DNA from: Christensenella sp. UBA7102
Lineage (GTDB): Bacteria > Bacillota > Clostridia > Christensenellales > UBA1750
DNA length: 64,000 bases
Assembly (NCBI GenBank): GCA_002492415.1
Contig: DKYK01000031.1
Coordinates: 9,328 to 73,327 of the forward strand
Reading direction: 5' to 3'
Part shown: positions 56,681-64,000 of the stretch, piece by piece
Position numbering within the stretch: the first letter of the stretch is position 1
Layout of the letters: every line of letters starts with the position of its first letter
Made by a program: the position numbers and the translations under genes
The notes under the pieces: model-generated
What the model was told of the DNA's origin: nothing
Databases searched by the model: none
The model's input: only the letters and a program-made list of their open reading frames with translations

Positions 56681-58113
56681 TGAAGTGGGAGCTGGTTTGC
56701 GGTCTTGAGGTGCATGTGGAGATGAACACACGCACCAAGATATTCTGCGGCTGCACGACGGAGTTCGGCGGCGCGCCCAACACGCATGTGTGCCCCGTGT
56801 GCACCGGTCAGCCGGGCGCGCTGCCCGTGCTCAACCGCCAGGTGGTGGAAAACGCGATGATGACGGGGCTTGCGCTGGGCTGCGACATCACGCGGCTGAC
56901 GCGCTTTGACCGAAAGAACTACTTTTATCCCGACCTGCCCAAGGCGTATCAGATCAGCCAGCTGTACGCGCCCATCTGCACCAAGGGCGGCATCGAGGTT
57001 ACGACCGAAGAGGGGAAGAAGAAATTCATCCGCTTGCACGAGATCCATATGGAAGAGGACGCGGGCAAACTGGTGCACGACCCGTGGACGGAGAGTACGC
57101 TGTGCGATTACAACCGCTGCGGCGTGCCGCTGATGGAGATTGTGACCGAGCCGGACTTCCGCTCGGCGCACGAGGTGATTGACTTCTTGACGAAGCTGCG
57201 CAGCACGCTGCAGTTTCTGGGTGTGTCGGACTGCAAGATGCAGGAGGGCTCCATCCGCGCTGACCTGAACATATCCGTGCGGCCCGCGGGCGGCGACAAG
57301 CTGGGCACGCGCACCGAGATGAAGAACATGAACTCCTTCAAGGCCATCGCCCGCGCCATCGACACCGAGGCCAGGCGCCAGATCGAGACGCTGGAGTCGG
57401 GCAATAAAGTGGTGCAGGAGACGCGCCGCTGGGACGACAACAAAGACGCGTCCTTCGCGATGCGCTCCAAGGAGAACGCGCAGGACTACCGCTACTTTCC
57501 CGAGCCCGACCTGCCGCCGGTGTACATTGACGACGCGTGGCTGGACAAGGTGCGGGGCAGCCTGCCCGAGCTGGCTGACGCCAAGCGTGTGCGCTATCGC
57601 GAGCAGTACAGGCTGACGGAGCACGACATCGGCATACTGTGCCAGAGCGCGCGACTGTGCAGGCTACTCGAGGAGCTGGTGGCGCTGGGCACGGAGCCCA
57701 AGGAGGCCGCCAACTGGATCCTTAGCGAGGTACTGCGGCTGTGCAAGGAGGCGGGCTTGGACGCGGGCGACCTGCAGCTGGACGCGGGCAGGCTGGCGCA
57801 CATCATAGAGCTTTTGACCGCGGGCAAGCTGACGCGCGCGTCGGCCCGGCAGGCGCTGGAGGCGGTGTTTGCAGACGACGCGGACGTGGACGCATTCATC
57901 CGGGAGAAGGGGCTGCTGGTGGAGCGCGACGCGGGCGCTGTGGCGGCGGCGGTAGATCAGGTGCTGCGCGACAACCCCGACGCGGTGAAGAAGTTCCGCA
58001 CGGGCAACGAAAAGGTCTACGGCTTTTTAACGGGCCAGTGCATGAAGCTGCTGCGCGGCAAGGCCGACCCCAAGGACGTCAACGCGGCGCTGCGCGAGGC
58101 GCTTGCCCAATAG
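56680..58113 (+). CDS. gatB: Asp/Glu-tRNA amidotransferase subunit B
   Basis: 477-residue kinase-transferase subunit that phosphorylates and amidates misacylated tRNA. N-terminal GLEVHVEMNTRTKIFCGC, catalytic-domain segment RKNYFYPDLPKAYQISQ, PLMEIVTEPDFRS, and a C-terminal YqeY-like tRNA-binding tail (about 330-477). ATG 56680 overlaps the gatA stop (TGATG). GTG 56677 is an alternative closer to GGGAGG. With GatA and GatC converts Asp-tRNA-Asn to Asn-tRNA-Asn, and possibly Glu-tRNA-Gln to Gln-tRNA-Gln. Confidence 0.97.
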   Translation: MKWELVCGLEVHVEMNTRTKIFCGCTTEFGGAPNTHVCPVCTGQPGALPVLNRQVVENAMMTGLALGCDITRLTRFDRKNYFYPDLPKAYQISQLYAPICTKGGIEVTTEEGKKKFIRLHEIHMEEDAGKLVHDPWTESTLCDYNRCGVPLMEIVTEPDFRSAHEVIDFLTKLRSTLQFLGVSDCKMQEGSIRADLNISVRPAGGDKLGTRTEMKNMNSFKAIARAIDTEARRQIETLESGNKVVQETRRWDDNKDASFAMRSKENAQDYRYFPEPDLPPVYIDDAWLDKVRGSLPELADAKRVRYREQYRLTEHDIGILCQSARLCRLLEELVALGTEPKEAANWILSEVLRLCKEAGLDAGDLQLDAGRLAHIIELLTAGKLTRASARQALEAVFADDADVDAFIREKGLLVERDAGAVAAAVDQVLRDNPDAVKKFRTGNEKVYGFLTGQCMKLLRGKADPKDVNAALREALAQ

Positions 58114-58135
58114 CGTATATAAATAGAATAGAAAA

Positions 58136-58176
58136 AGAGATGCGGTTTCGTGAGGAATCGCATCTCTGCAGATTTT
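58136..58176 (+). terminator. Terminator of the aspS-gatCAB operon
   Basis: Stem AGAGATGCG (58136-58144) with CGCATCTCT (58159-58167), then GCAGATTTTT. Confidence 0.82.
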
Positions 58177-58271
58177 TGGAGGAATTTGCTTGATTTATCT
58201 GAATCGATCCAGTAACATACAGCGGGAAACGGTGCTTAATTGAGTGAGAGACAAAATATGGAGGTGAGAGC

Positions 58272-58832
58272 ATGGAGGATGCACAGATCGTTGAGCTATA
58301 TCTGAAACGGGAGGAGTCGGCGGTCGACCACACCGCGCAGAAATACGGAGCCCGTCTGCGCCTACTGGCCGGGGGGATCGTGCGGGATGTGCATACTGCG
58401 CAGGAATGCGAAAACGACGTGTATCTGGAGGCGTGGCGCAGCATACCTCCGCATGCGCCGCGCGACTATCTGTATGCGTTTCTGGCACGCATCACGCGGC
58501 ACATTGCGCTCAACCGCTGCAGGGAGCGCGCAAGGCTCAAGCGCAGCGCCCACGTTGCACAGCTGAGCCGGGAGATGGAGGAATGCATCCCCGCGCCGGA
58601 CGATGCGGCGTGCCGGCTGGATGCGCAGGAGCTTGCCCGTGCGCTGAACGATTTTCTTGCGACACTCAGCAAAGAGAAGCGGAATCTGTTTCTGCGGCGG
58701 TACTGGTATCTGGATTCGATTACGGAGATAGCCGCGCACAGCGGACTGTCGCAGGGAAATGTGCGAGTGACGCTGCACCGCATCCGTGCCGCGATGCGGG
58801 AATACCTGATCAAGGAGGGATATGAACTGTGA
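58272..58832 (+). CDS. RNA polymerase sigma factor, ECF-like
   Basis: 186-residue sigma-70-family protein. Region 2 (about 20-85: AVDHTAQKYGARLRLLAG, ENDVYLEAWRSIP, FLARITRHIALNRCRERARLKR) and region 4 (about 125-180: DFLATLSKEKRNLFLRRYWY, then ITEIAAHSGLSQGNVRVTLHRIRA) as the -35-binding HTH. Its GTGA overlap with the following gene indicates a sigma/anti-sigma pair. Start at 58272 with GGAGGTGAGAGC. Confidence 0.92.
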   Translation: MEDAQIVELYLKREESAVDHTAQKYGARLRLLAGGIVRDVHTAQECENDVYLEAWRSIPPHAPRDYLYAFLARITRHIALNRCRERARLKRSAHVAQLSREMEECIPAPDDAACRLDAQELARALNDFLATLSKEKRNLFLRRYWYLDSITEIAAHSGLSQGNVRVTLHRIRAAMREYLIKEGYEL

Positions 58833-59677
58833 GAGGCAAGGAATTGCTGGAGAAAATGGAGTATGCTGCGCCGGAATACATCGAGACGGCTGAGCGCATG
58901 ACGCGCGTTCGCGGGAAAGCTTACCGATGGATCGCGGCGGTGGCGTGCATCGCGCTGGTGGCGTTGGGGCTGGCGGGACTGCGGTTGTACACCGCACCGT
59001 CGGTAGTACAGCCGGTGCGGCAGAGTGCGTTTGCGGCAGATGCGCCTGCGGGAATGCGCAAAACCTTCAACTATAATGGCTGGCGCTATGTGTTTCTGGA
59101 AAATGGAAGCACCTACCTGCTGGAGCCGGAACAGCTGGGCGAGCAGCTGGGCAGTCTGGATAGCACGGCGAACTTTGCTGCGGGCGGTACGCTGATTCGG
59201 GTCAATGGGTATGATCCTCTGTTCCGCGTTGCGGTGGAATGGGAAGGTGACTACTATCTGGGCGAACGGGTCGGCGCGGCGGACGGCTCTGAGATGGACG
59301 CAGCAGAATACATTTCGGCGGCAGGGTTCGAGCAGAACGTGGAGAAGATCGAGATCTGCGACCATTTTGGCCGCGAAGCGCAGGACACGCTGACCGGCAG
59401 GCGTGCAAAGCAGCTGCTGGCGCTGCTTACGGAGGCACAGCCGGCGAACCTGACCAATCAGGAGTATGAGCGCATTGCCCGTGCGCAGAGCGAAGGAAGG
59501 TCGTACCGGCTGCGTCTGCTGCTGAACGATACGACGCAGACGGGTATGTATGTGATCCCGTCGATGTCCATTGTTATGATCGGTGACAACCGTTATGTGC
59601 TGCCGGAGGAAACGGCGCAGGAACTGGAAGCGATGTTTGAAGGACTGACGGTGCAGACACAGCTGCCGCAGAGGTAA
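58829..59677 (+). CDS. Membrane partner of the sigma factor (probable anti-sigma)
   Basis: 282 residues; overlaps the sigma gene stop by four bases (GTG at 58829). About 30 cytosolic residues, a TM helix (about 34-53, WIAAVACIALVALGLAGLRL), then an extracytoplasmic beta-rich domain without recognised motifs. Neighbourhood and topology suggest an anti-sigma or signal sensor, but the N-terminal region lacks a clear zinc-binding anti-sigma motif (no HxxxCxxC). Function inferred from context only. A terminator follows. Confidence 0.78.
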   Translation: MRGKELLEKMEYAAPEYIETAERMTRVRGKAYRWIAAVACIALVALGLAGLRLYTAPSVVQPVRQSAFAADAPAGMRKTFNYNGWRYVFLENGSTYLLEPEQLGEQLGSLDSTANFAAGGTLIRVNGYDPLFRVAVEWEGDYYLGERVGAADGSEMDAAEYISAAGFEQNVEKIEICDHFGREAQDTLTGRRAKQLLALLTEAQPANLTNQEYERIARAQSEGRSYRLRLLLNDTTQTGMYVIPSMSIVMIGDNRYVLPEETAQELEAMFEGLTVQTQLPQR

Positions 59678-59693
59678 GCAAAAGAGGTGCGAT

Positions 59694-59728
59694 TTCTGGG
59701 AAGATCGCACCTCCTTTGCTGTGTTTTT
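59694..59728. terminator. Bidirectional terminator
   Basis: Perfect 10-bp stem GAGGTGCGAT (59694-59703) with ATCGCACCTC (59714-59723), between the rightward sigma/anti-sigma pair and the leftward fusion gene; moderate T-run. Confidence 0.8.
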
Positions 59729-59736
59729 GGGTAGAA

Positions 59737-61626
59737 TCAGCCGATGGAATCCAACTGGGAGCAGAGGGTTTGGAAGGCCTCGCGGATGGCGGGGGAGGTG
59801 AGGCGGATGAGGGCGGTGTCGTAGTCCGTGAGCAGGATGCGGTCGATCTCGCCTTTACGGGGAGCGAGGTCTCCGGTGAAGCGGGCGGCAAAGAGCGCGA
59901 CGTGCTTGATGGTGTTTTCGCCCTTGGGGTAGGCGATGTCGCAGCGCAGGTCGCCTACCAGGCTGGCATGGGCGCCGGTTTCCTCCTGGATCTCGCGCAG
60001 GGCGGCTTCCTGTGCTGTTTCACCTGGTTCCAGATGCCCCTTTGGCAGGCCGATGTGGCCGTCGGTTTCCACGACGAGCGCGTATTGGCGCTTGCATTCC
60101 TGTTGTGTGAATAGCACGGCGCCAGCGGCGTACTCGTGCGCTTTCCCGTCGGGAAGCAGGGTACCGGTTGCGTAACCCTGGTATTCGCCCAGGAACCATT
60201 CGGCGTTCTTTTTGGCGGCGACGGTGAGGGTATTGTCGTCGAAATGGAGGGTGAACTGGAGGGTGCCGAAGCACACGTCGCAGACATAAACGGTCAGGTG
60301 CAGCGTGCGTGCGTCCTTCCAGGCGGCGCTGGCAAAGGCGCGCAGCGAGCGGCCGCCGGGGTGACCGATGTCCATCGTGTAGGTGGAAGGCTCGGTTAGC
60401 TCGAATTGGACGGGCTTTCCGAAGCCGAAGGGGATCTCGTGCGCGCCGGCGGCGTTTTCGTAGGCGAGATGGCCGGTACGGCCGAGGGTGAGGCGGGCGG
60501 TTTTCCAGCCCAGTTCGTTTTCGGGGAAAGTGTAGGTGCGGCCGGAAACGGTCGGAGCAAGGGGGGAGTCGAACGCACCCTCCTCGGTGCGCAGCGTCAG
60601 GCTGTCTGCCAGCGCGGCGAGGCCTGCGTAAGCTGCGGGATTCTCGGGCAGAGGGGAGTAGACTGAGCGCAGCAGGTGGCGGCGGACGCTGCCCAGCTGG
60701 ATCTCGCGGGCGGAGGGCATGGCCTGCGTATCGCCGGTGATGACCACCAGCAGGTCGCGTCCGGGGTAGCAAAAGCCCTGCTGGCTGCCCATGCCGTAGA
60801 AGCTGAAGCCGCCCTCGCGCGAGCGCCAGAGCTGGTAGCCGTAGCCCTGCTGGTGCTCCCAGTTGTCGTTGTTGAGCGTGTTGTCGACCTGGTAGGCAGT
60901 GGCTTCTTCCATGTAATTGCGAGGGAGGATCTGTACGCCGTCCAATTCGCCCATGTGCATGCACAGGTAGGCGAATTTTGCAAAGTCGCGCGCGGAGCAC
61001 AGTACGCCGCTGCCGCCCCAAGCGTGGCCACAGGGGGTGCGCACGCACTGGATGCCGGGACTCATGCCCAGCTTATCGAACACGCGCGGTCGCAGGTAGT
61101 CCACGAAGGTGCGACCGGTGACGCGCTCGAGAATGACGCACAGCATCACCGTGCAGGTAGTGTTGTACTGGAAGATGGAGCCCGGACGATGGCTGGGCGG
61201 CGTGCGGAACCAGGTGTCCACCCAGTCCATGTCGGGCGGGTTTTGGTCCATGTGATAGGTGTTGTCGGAGTGGCAATCCGTCATGCGCAGCATATCGCGG
61301 ATGGTAGCGGATTTGAGCCAAGGATGCAGGTCGGGCGTGTCGTACTCGGGGAAAAACTGCGCCACGCGGTCAGTCAGGCGCAGCAGGCCCTCGCTTTGGG
61401 CCAAGCCAATGGCCACGGACACGAAGGACTTGGAGCAGGAGTACAGCCGGTGAGGCTCGTCCAGCGTCATGGGCGAAAACGCACCCTCAAAGATCAGTGC
61501 GCCGTCCTTGATGACGGAGATGGTGTGCAGGCAGTGGCGCGCGTCCAGCAGTTCGCGCACGAAGTCCGCCACGGCGTCGGAGGGGATGCCCACGCTCTCG
61601 GGCGTGGCCTTTCGGAAGGTCAGCAT
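59737..61626 (-). CDS. Beta-lactamase-fold serine hydrolase fused to a Nudix domain
   Basis: 629 residues in one frame. Residues about 1-340 are a class C beta-lactamase/PBP-like serine hydrolase: YSCSKSF is the S-x-x-K nucleophile motif (about 72-75), FQYNTTC the Y-x-N motif, and the later QGYGYQLW is also typical. A beta-rich middle (about 345-495) with no clear family follows. The C-terminal 130 are Nudix: Nudix box GHLEPGETAQEAALREIQEETGA, and AGAVLFTQQECKRQYALVVE, closest by pattern to Ap4A-type hydrolases. No signal peptide, so cytosolic. ATG 61626 with AGGAGG; upstream starts lack one. The pairing of domains is unusual. Confidence 0.88.
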   Translation of the reverse strand: MLTFRKATPESVGIPSDAVADFVRELLDARHCLHTISVIKDGALIFEGAFSPMTLDEPHRLYSCSKSFVSVAIGLAQSEGLLRLTDRVAQFFPEYDTPDLHPWLKSATIRDMLRMTDCHSDNTYHMDQNPPDMDWVDTWFRTPPSHRPGSIFQYNTTCTVMLCVILERVTGRTFVDYLRPRVFDKLGMSPGIQCVRTPCGHAWGGSGVLCSARDFAKFAYLCMHMGELDGVQILPRNYMEEATAYQVDNTLNNDNWEHQQGYGYQLWRSREGGFSFYGMGSQQGFCYPGRDLLVVITGDTQAMPSAREIQLGSVRRHLLRSVYSPLPENPAAYAGLAALADSLTLRTEEGAFDSPLAPTVSGRTYTFPENELGWKTARLTLGRTGHLAYENAAGAHEIPFGFGKPVQFELTEPSTYTMDIGHPGGRSLRAFASAAWKDARTLHLTVYVCDVCFGTLQFTLHFDDNTLTVAAKKNAEWFLGEYQGYATGTLLPDGKAHEYAAGAVLFTQQECKRQYALVVETDGHIGLPKGHLEPGETAQEAALREIQEETGAHASLVGDLRCDIAYPKGENTIKHVALFAARFTGDLAPRKGEIDRILLTDYDTALIRLTSPAIREAFQTLCSQLDSIG

Positions 61627-61669
61627 GGCGATTCGCCTCCTGATGGATCTGAGTTTTGGAGTCAGCATC

Positions 61670-61698
61670 AGTATAGCACAGGCGGGATGCGGAGAAAA
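61670..61698 (-). promoter_or_regulatory. Promoter of the hydrolase-Nudix gene
   Basis: Leftward: TTTTCT (61693-61698, weak), 17-base spacer, TATACT (61670-61675) with the TGTGC extension. Confidence 0.65.
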
Positions 61699-61716
61699 GA
61701 CATACAAACGCACAGG

Positions 61717-61745
61717 TTGCGCAAAAATTCATCGTCGTGTATACT
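61717..61745 (+). promoter_or_regulatory. Promoter of the ROK-PfkB operon
   Basis: TTGCGC (61717-61722), 17-base spacer, TATACT (61740-61745). Divergent from the hydrolase-Nudix promoter. Confidence 0.7.
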
Positions 61746-61788
61746 GAATGTAAGAAAAGTTAGACATAAATAAAAAGGAGGAGCGCGC

Positions 61789-62880
61789 ATGACGCTGACG
61801 GCAAGACAGGTCCGAAATCACAACCGACGAACCATCTACAAGCTGCTGCTGCGCATGGGGCGCACCACCAAGACCGAGCTTGCGACGCTGAGCGGGCTGA
61901 GCGTGCCCACCGTGCTCAAGATCGTATCCCATCTGGAGAAAAGAGGATTGGTGCGGCAGGACGAGGAGACGCAGCTTCTGCAGGCGCAGGGGCGTCCGCC
62001 GCAGGTGCTGCGCTTCTGCGCAGATCGAGCGGTTGTCATTGGTGCGCGCTGCGAGGGGGAGTTGCTGTATGCGGGGCTGGTCAACCTCAGCGGCCGAGTG
62101 CGCGGCCTGCGCGCCCAGCCCCTGCGCTGCGGTTTTGAGCGGTTGGTGTGCAGCGAGCTGCCCGCGCTTGTCGAGGGATTGTTGCAGCAGATGGGCGTGG
62201 AGCGCAGCAGGCTGATCGGCGTGGGCCTGGGCGTCCCTGCAGTGCGCGAGCCAGATGGCAGCGCCGTGTATGGCGAGGCATTCATGGGCAGGCCCGGGCG
62301 CGTGCCCGTGGGAGAACAGCTTGCGCAGCTGCACGAGCGCCTGGGCGTGCCGGTGCTGATGGAAAACGGCGCGCACCTGGCGGCGTTGGGCGAGTATGCC
62401 GTGCTGCGGCGTCACCAGGAAGATTTTCTGTACCTGGGCCTGGGCGAGCAGGTCAGCTGCGGCGTGGTCGCGGGAGGACGGCTGGAGAGTGGAGTGCATG
62501 GACAATGCGGCGAGATCGGCCACATGCGCATGTGCGGGGATGAGACGCTGAACGAATTGGCGGGACGGCGGGCGTTGGAGCGGCGCTTCGGGCCTCTCGG
62601 GCAGGAAAATCGGCAGCGCATCGTGGATTATGTGGCGCCGCTGTTGGCCGACGCGATTCACAAGCTGACGCTGGGGCGCGATGCGCAGGCACTGTCCGTG
62701 GGCGGCGTTACGGCATCCATGCTGGGGCCGGGACTGATCGCCGCGCTGCAGCGCGAGCTGGATGCGAAAATGCTGATTCACCTGCCCGTGCAGCGGCAGG
62801 TCTGCCCCACGCCTGCGGTGCTTGGCGCGGCAATCCAGGTCATGCGCATGAACCTGGATGCGATTATCGAGGAAGATTGA
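61789..62880 (+). CDS. ROK-family transcriptional regulator
   Basis: 363 residues. N-terminal winged helix (LTARQVRNHNRRTIYKLLLRMG, then TELATLSGLSVPTVLKIVSHLEKRGLV, about 28-55) and C-terminal ROK sugar-kinase-like fold (VIGARCEGELLYAG, GVGLGVPAV, MENGAHLAALGEY, CGEIGHMRM). The ROK zinc motif CxCxxxGC is not clearly present, so it is a NagC/Mlc-type regulator or degenerate sensor rather than a kinase. Followed after 26 bases by a PfkB kinase, which it likely controls. Confidence 0.9.
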   Translation: MTLTARQVRNHNRRTIYKLLLRMGRTTKTELATLSGLSVPTVLKIVSHLEKRGLVRQDEETQLLQAQGRPPQVLRFCADRAVVIGARCEGELLYAGLVNLSGRVRGLRAQPLRCGFERLVCSELPALVEGLLQQMGVERSRLIGVGLGVPAVREPDGSAVYGEAFMGRPGRVPVGEQLAQLHERLGVPVLMENGAHLAALGEYAVLRRHQEDFLYLGLGEQVSCGVVAGGRLESGVHGQCGEIGHMRMCGDETLNELAGRRALERRFGPLGQENRQRIVDYVAPLLADAIHKLTLGRDAQALSVGGVTASMLGPGLIAALQRELDAKMLIHLPVQRQVCPTPAVLGAAIQVMRMNLDAIIEED

Positions 62881-62906
62881 AAGAACAAATGACGGAGGAT
62901 GGACAG

Positions 62907-63971
62907 ATGGAGCAGACGCAGAATCGCAGAATGCGCGTGACGGCGGGATTTGACGGGTATGTGGATACCATTTCGCGCGTGGTGAAGCAAAAAGGCGCGG
63001 AAGGCGGCGTGGAGTACTTTTCTACGATTGCGGAATTTGGCGCGTATGTGACGGCCAAGGCGGGCAAAAGCGCTTCCATAGAACTTCGGACGCAGCGGAT
63101 GCGCGCGGGGGGCAATCTGCCGCTGTTCGCGCTTGCGCTGTGCGCCCTGGGCGTGGAGGTGACGGCGATGGGCGCGATGGGCTGGCCGCAGCTGCATCCC
63201 GCGTTTGCGGAGCTGGCGCAGCACCCGCTGTGCACGGTGCGCTCCGTGGCGCAGCCGGGCCTGTGCGACGCGATTGAGTTTGACGACGGCAAGCTGATGC
63301 TGGCGCACAACGAGGACATCGAAGCGCTGGATGCGCGCATGCTGCGCGGACGGCTGGGCGCGGGTGAGGCGGAGCGGCTGTTTGCCGACTGCGACCTTGC
63401 GGCGTTTATGAACTGGAGCGAGGTGGTGCGCGCCACTTCCATCTGGAAGGAGCTGGCGGGGAGCCTTTCGCGACCGCTACTGGTGGATCTGTCCGATTGC
63501 TCTGCGCGCAGCGGAGGAGAGATCCGCGAAATGTTCTCGCTGCTTTCCCTGCTGGCGCGGCGGGTGCCGGTGATATTGTCCGTAAACAAAAACGAGCTGG
63601 AGCAGCTGGGAAGGGGCCTGGAACTTGCAGACATGCACCCGGTGGAGCTGGCGCAGACGCTGCACGAGCGGCTCAGCGGCGCGCGCGTGGTGGTGCATCT
63701 GACGTCAGGCGCTTTCTGCGTCTGCCGCGCGGGGCTGGTGTCGCGCAAAAACGTACATTTTGACAAACCCGTGCTCTCCACAGGCGGAGGGGACAATTTC
63801 AATGCGGGGTTGGCGCTGGGGCTGCTGAGCGGCCTGGATATGGCCGATTGCCTGACGATGGGCAATGCGGTGTCGGGCTACTACGTCAGCCACGGGATCA
63901 GCCCGACGCTGGAGCAGGCCGCGGAGCTGGCGCGCTCGGGCGCGTATGACGAAGAACTGACAGAGGTGTGA
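62907..63971 (+). CDS. PfkB-family carbohydrate kinase
   Basis: 354 residues with the ribokinase fold: GFDGYVDTISRVV at the N-terminus, MRAGGNLPLFALAL (substrate-binding GGN), and the C-terminal STGGGDNFNAG, the PfkB second signature in altered form: family form DTxGAGDxFxAG has Ala where Gly is here and Asp where Ser is. Catalytic Asp present. Sugar unknown. ATG 62907 with GGAGG eight bases upstream; an earlier TTG at 62877 and ATG 62889 are weaker. Downstream of the ROK gene in the same operon. Confidence 0.87.
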   Translation: MEQTQNRRMRVTAGFDGYVDTISRVVKQKGAEGGVEYFSTIAEFGAYVTAKAGKSASIELRTQRMRAGGNLPLFALALCALGVEVTAMGAMGWPQLHPAFAELAQHPLCTVRSVAQPGLCDAIEFDDGKLMLAHNEDIEALDARMLRGRLGAGEAERLFADCDLAAFMNWSEVVRATSIWKELAGSLSRPLLVDLSDCSARSGGEIREMFSLLSLLARRVPVILSVNKNELEQLGRGLELADMHPVELAQTLHERLSGARVVVHLTSGAFCVCRAGLVSRKNVHFDKPVLSTGGGDNFNAGLALGLLSGLDMADCLTMGNAVSGYYVSHGISPTLEQAAELARSGAYDEELTEV

Positions 63972-63972
63972 T

Positions 63973-64000
63973 ATGCAGCGGTACAAGATTCTGCTGGTGG
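63973..64000 (+). CDS. Start of a further gene, truncated by the window
   Basis: ATG 63973 with GAGGTG upstream, immediately after the PfkB gene (one base between stop and start). Only nine codons visible: MQRYKILLV. KILLV is common at the start of response regulators and other Rossmann-like proteins, so no assignment can be made. Probably the third gene of the ROK-PfkB operon. Confidence 0.55.

Noticed and set aside
63973..64000. Response regulator at the right edge
   Set aside because: Only nine residues are visible; KILLV is too short to support it.
1..64000. CRISPR arrays, tRNA genes, rRNA or prophage
   Set aside because: No repeat-spacer array, cloverleaf-like sequences or phage structural genes were recognised on reading both strands.

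Overview
The window is a 64 kb piece of a GC-rich Firmicutes chromosome, most likely a Clostridia member (Christensenellales- or Oscillospirales-like gut lineages fit; there is no rRNA or other taxonomic marker here, so this is inference). The evidence is two T-box riboswitches, an archaeal-type AspRS followed by gatCAB, an anaerobic sulfatase-maturase-type radical SAM enzyme, clean AGGAGG ribosome sites, many Rho-independent terminators, and Clostridia-type families (DUF1002, DUF3795, AIM24). No rRNA, tRNA, CRISPR array, prophage or complete insertion sequence was seen. A lone serine recombinase is the only mobile-type gene.

Layout. 1-5.8 kb: leftward aromatic amino-acid operon pheA-aroB-aroC-aroE/aroK(fusion)-aroQ-aroF(partial). 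5.8-8.2 kb: an AIM24 protein whose ribosome site can be sequestered in a hairpin, and a large ADP-ribosylglycohydrolase-family protein. 8.3-11 kb: methionine-specific T-box controlling metNIQ. 11-14 kb: a lipoprotein, a low-GC TetR/flavodoxin pair behind a perfect 47-bp palindrome, and a DUF4329-like protein. 14-20.7 kb: HAD phosphatase, ZIP transporter, APH-like kinase, then sugar catabolism genes (two Gfo/Idh/MocA oxidoreductases, a sugar isomerase/epimerase, an AraC regulator). 20.7-27.5 kb: MATE exporter, NlpC/P60 cell-wall hydrolase with four peptidoglycan-binding repeats, MGH1/GH63-like glycosidase, second MATE exporter. 27.6-34.2 kb: HD protein, fucO-like alcohol dehydrogenase, anSME, HAD, calcium-type P-ATPase. 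34.3-37.2 kb: a putative cysteine-less radical SAM relative in an operon with ftsH. 37.3-42.4 kb: TetR, serine recombinase, DUF1002 protein, then an HD/WYL/DUF3795/VOC/VOC array. 42.5-49.7 kb: lipoprotein, dipeptide epimerase, TspO, HAD, an SH3-like exported protein with a 49-residue membrane partner, MFS, aldo/keto reductase with ferredoxin clusters, and tag. 49.7-53 kb: CUT1 sugar ABC transporter lacking an ATPase gene. 53.1-58.1 kb: asparagine T-box controlling aspS2-gatC-gatA-gatB, the tRNA-dependent route to Asn-tRNA. 58.3-59.7 kb: ECF-like sigma factor with a membrane partner. 59.7-64 kb: a serine hydrolase fused to a Nudix domain, and ROK regulator plus PfkB sugar kinase.

The most unusual items are (i) the putative pseudo-radical-SAM protein translationally linked to ftsH, (ii) the beta-lactamase-fold/Nudix fusion, (iii) the 12-bp anti-Shine-Dalgarno hairpin in front of the AIM24 gene, (iv) the 49-residue gene made almost entirely of a sorting-signal-like tail, and (v) the Asn-specifying T-box in front of an AspRS/GatCAB operon. 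All database-dependent statements are from memory of families; no searches were run.
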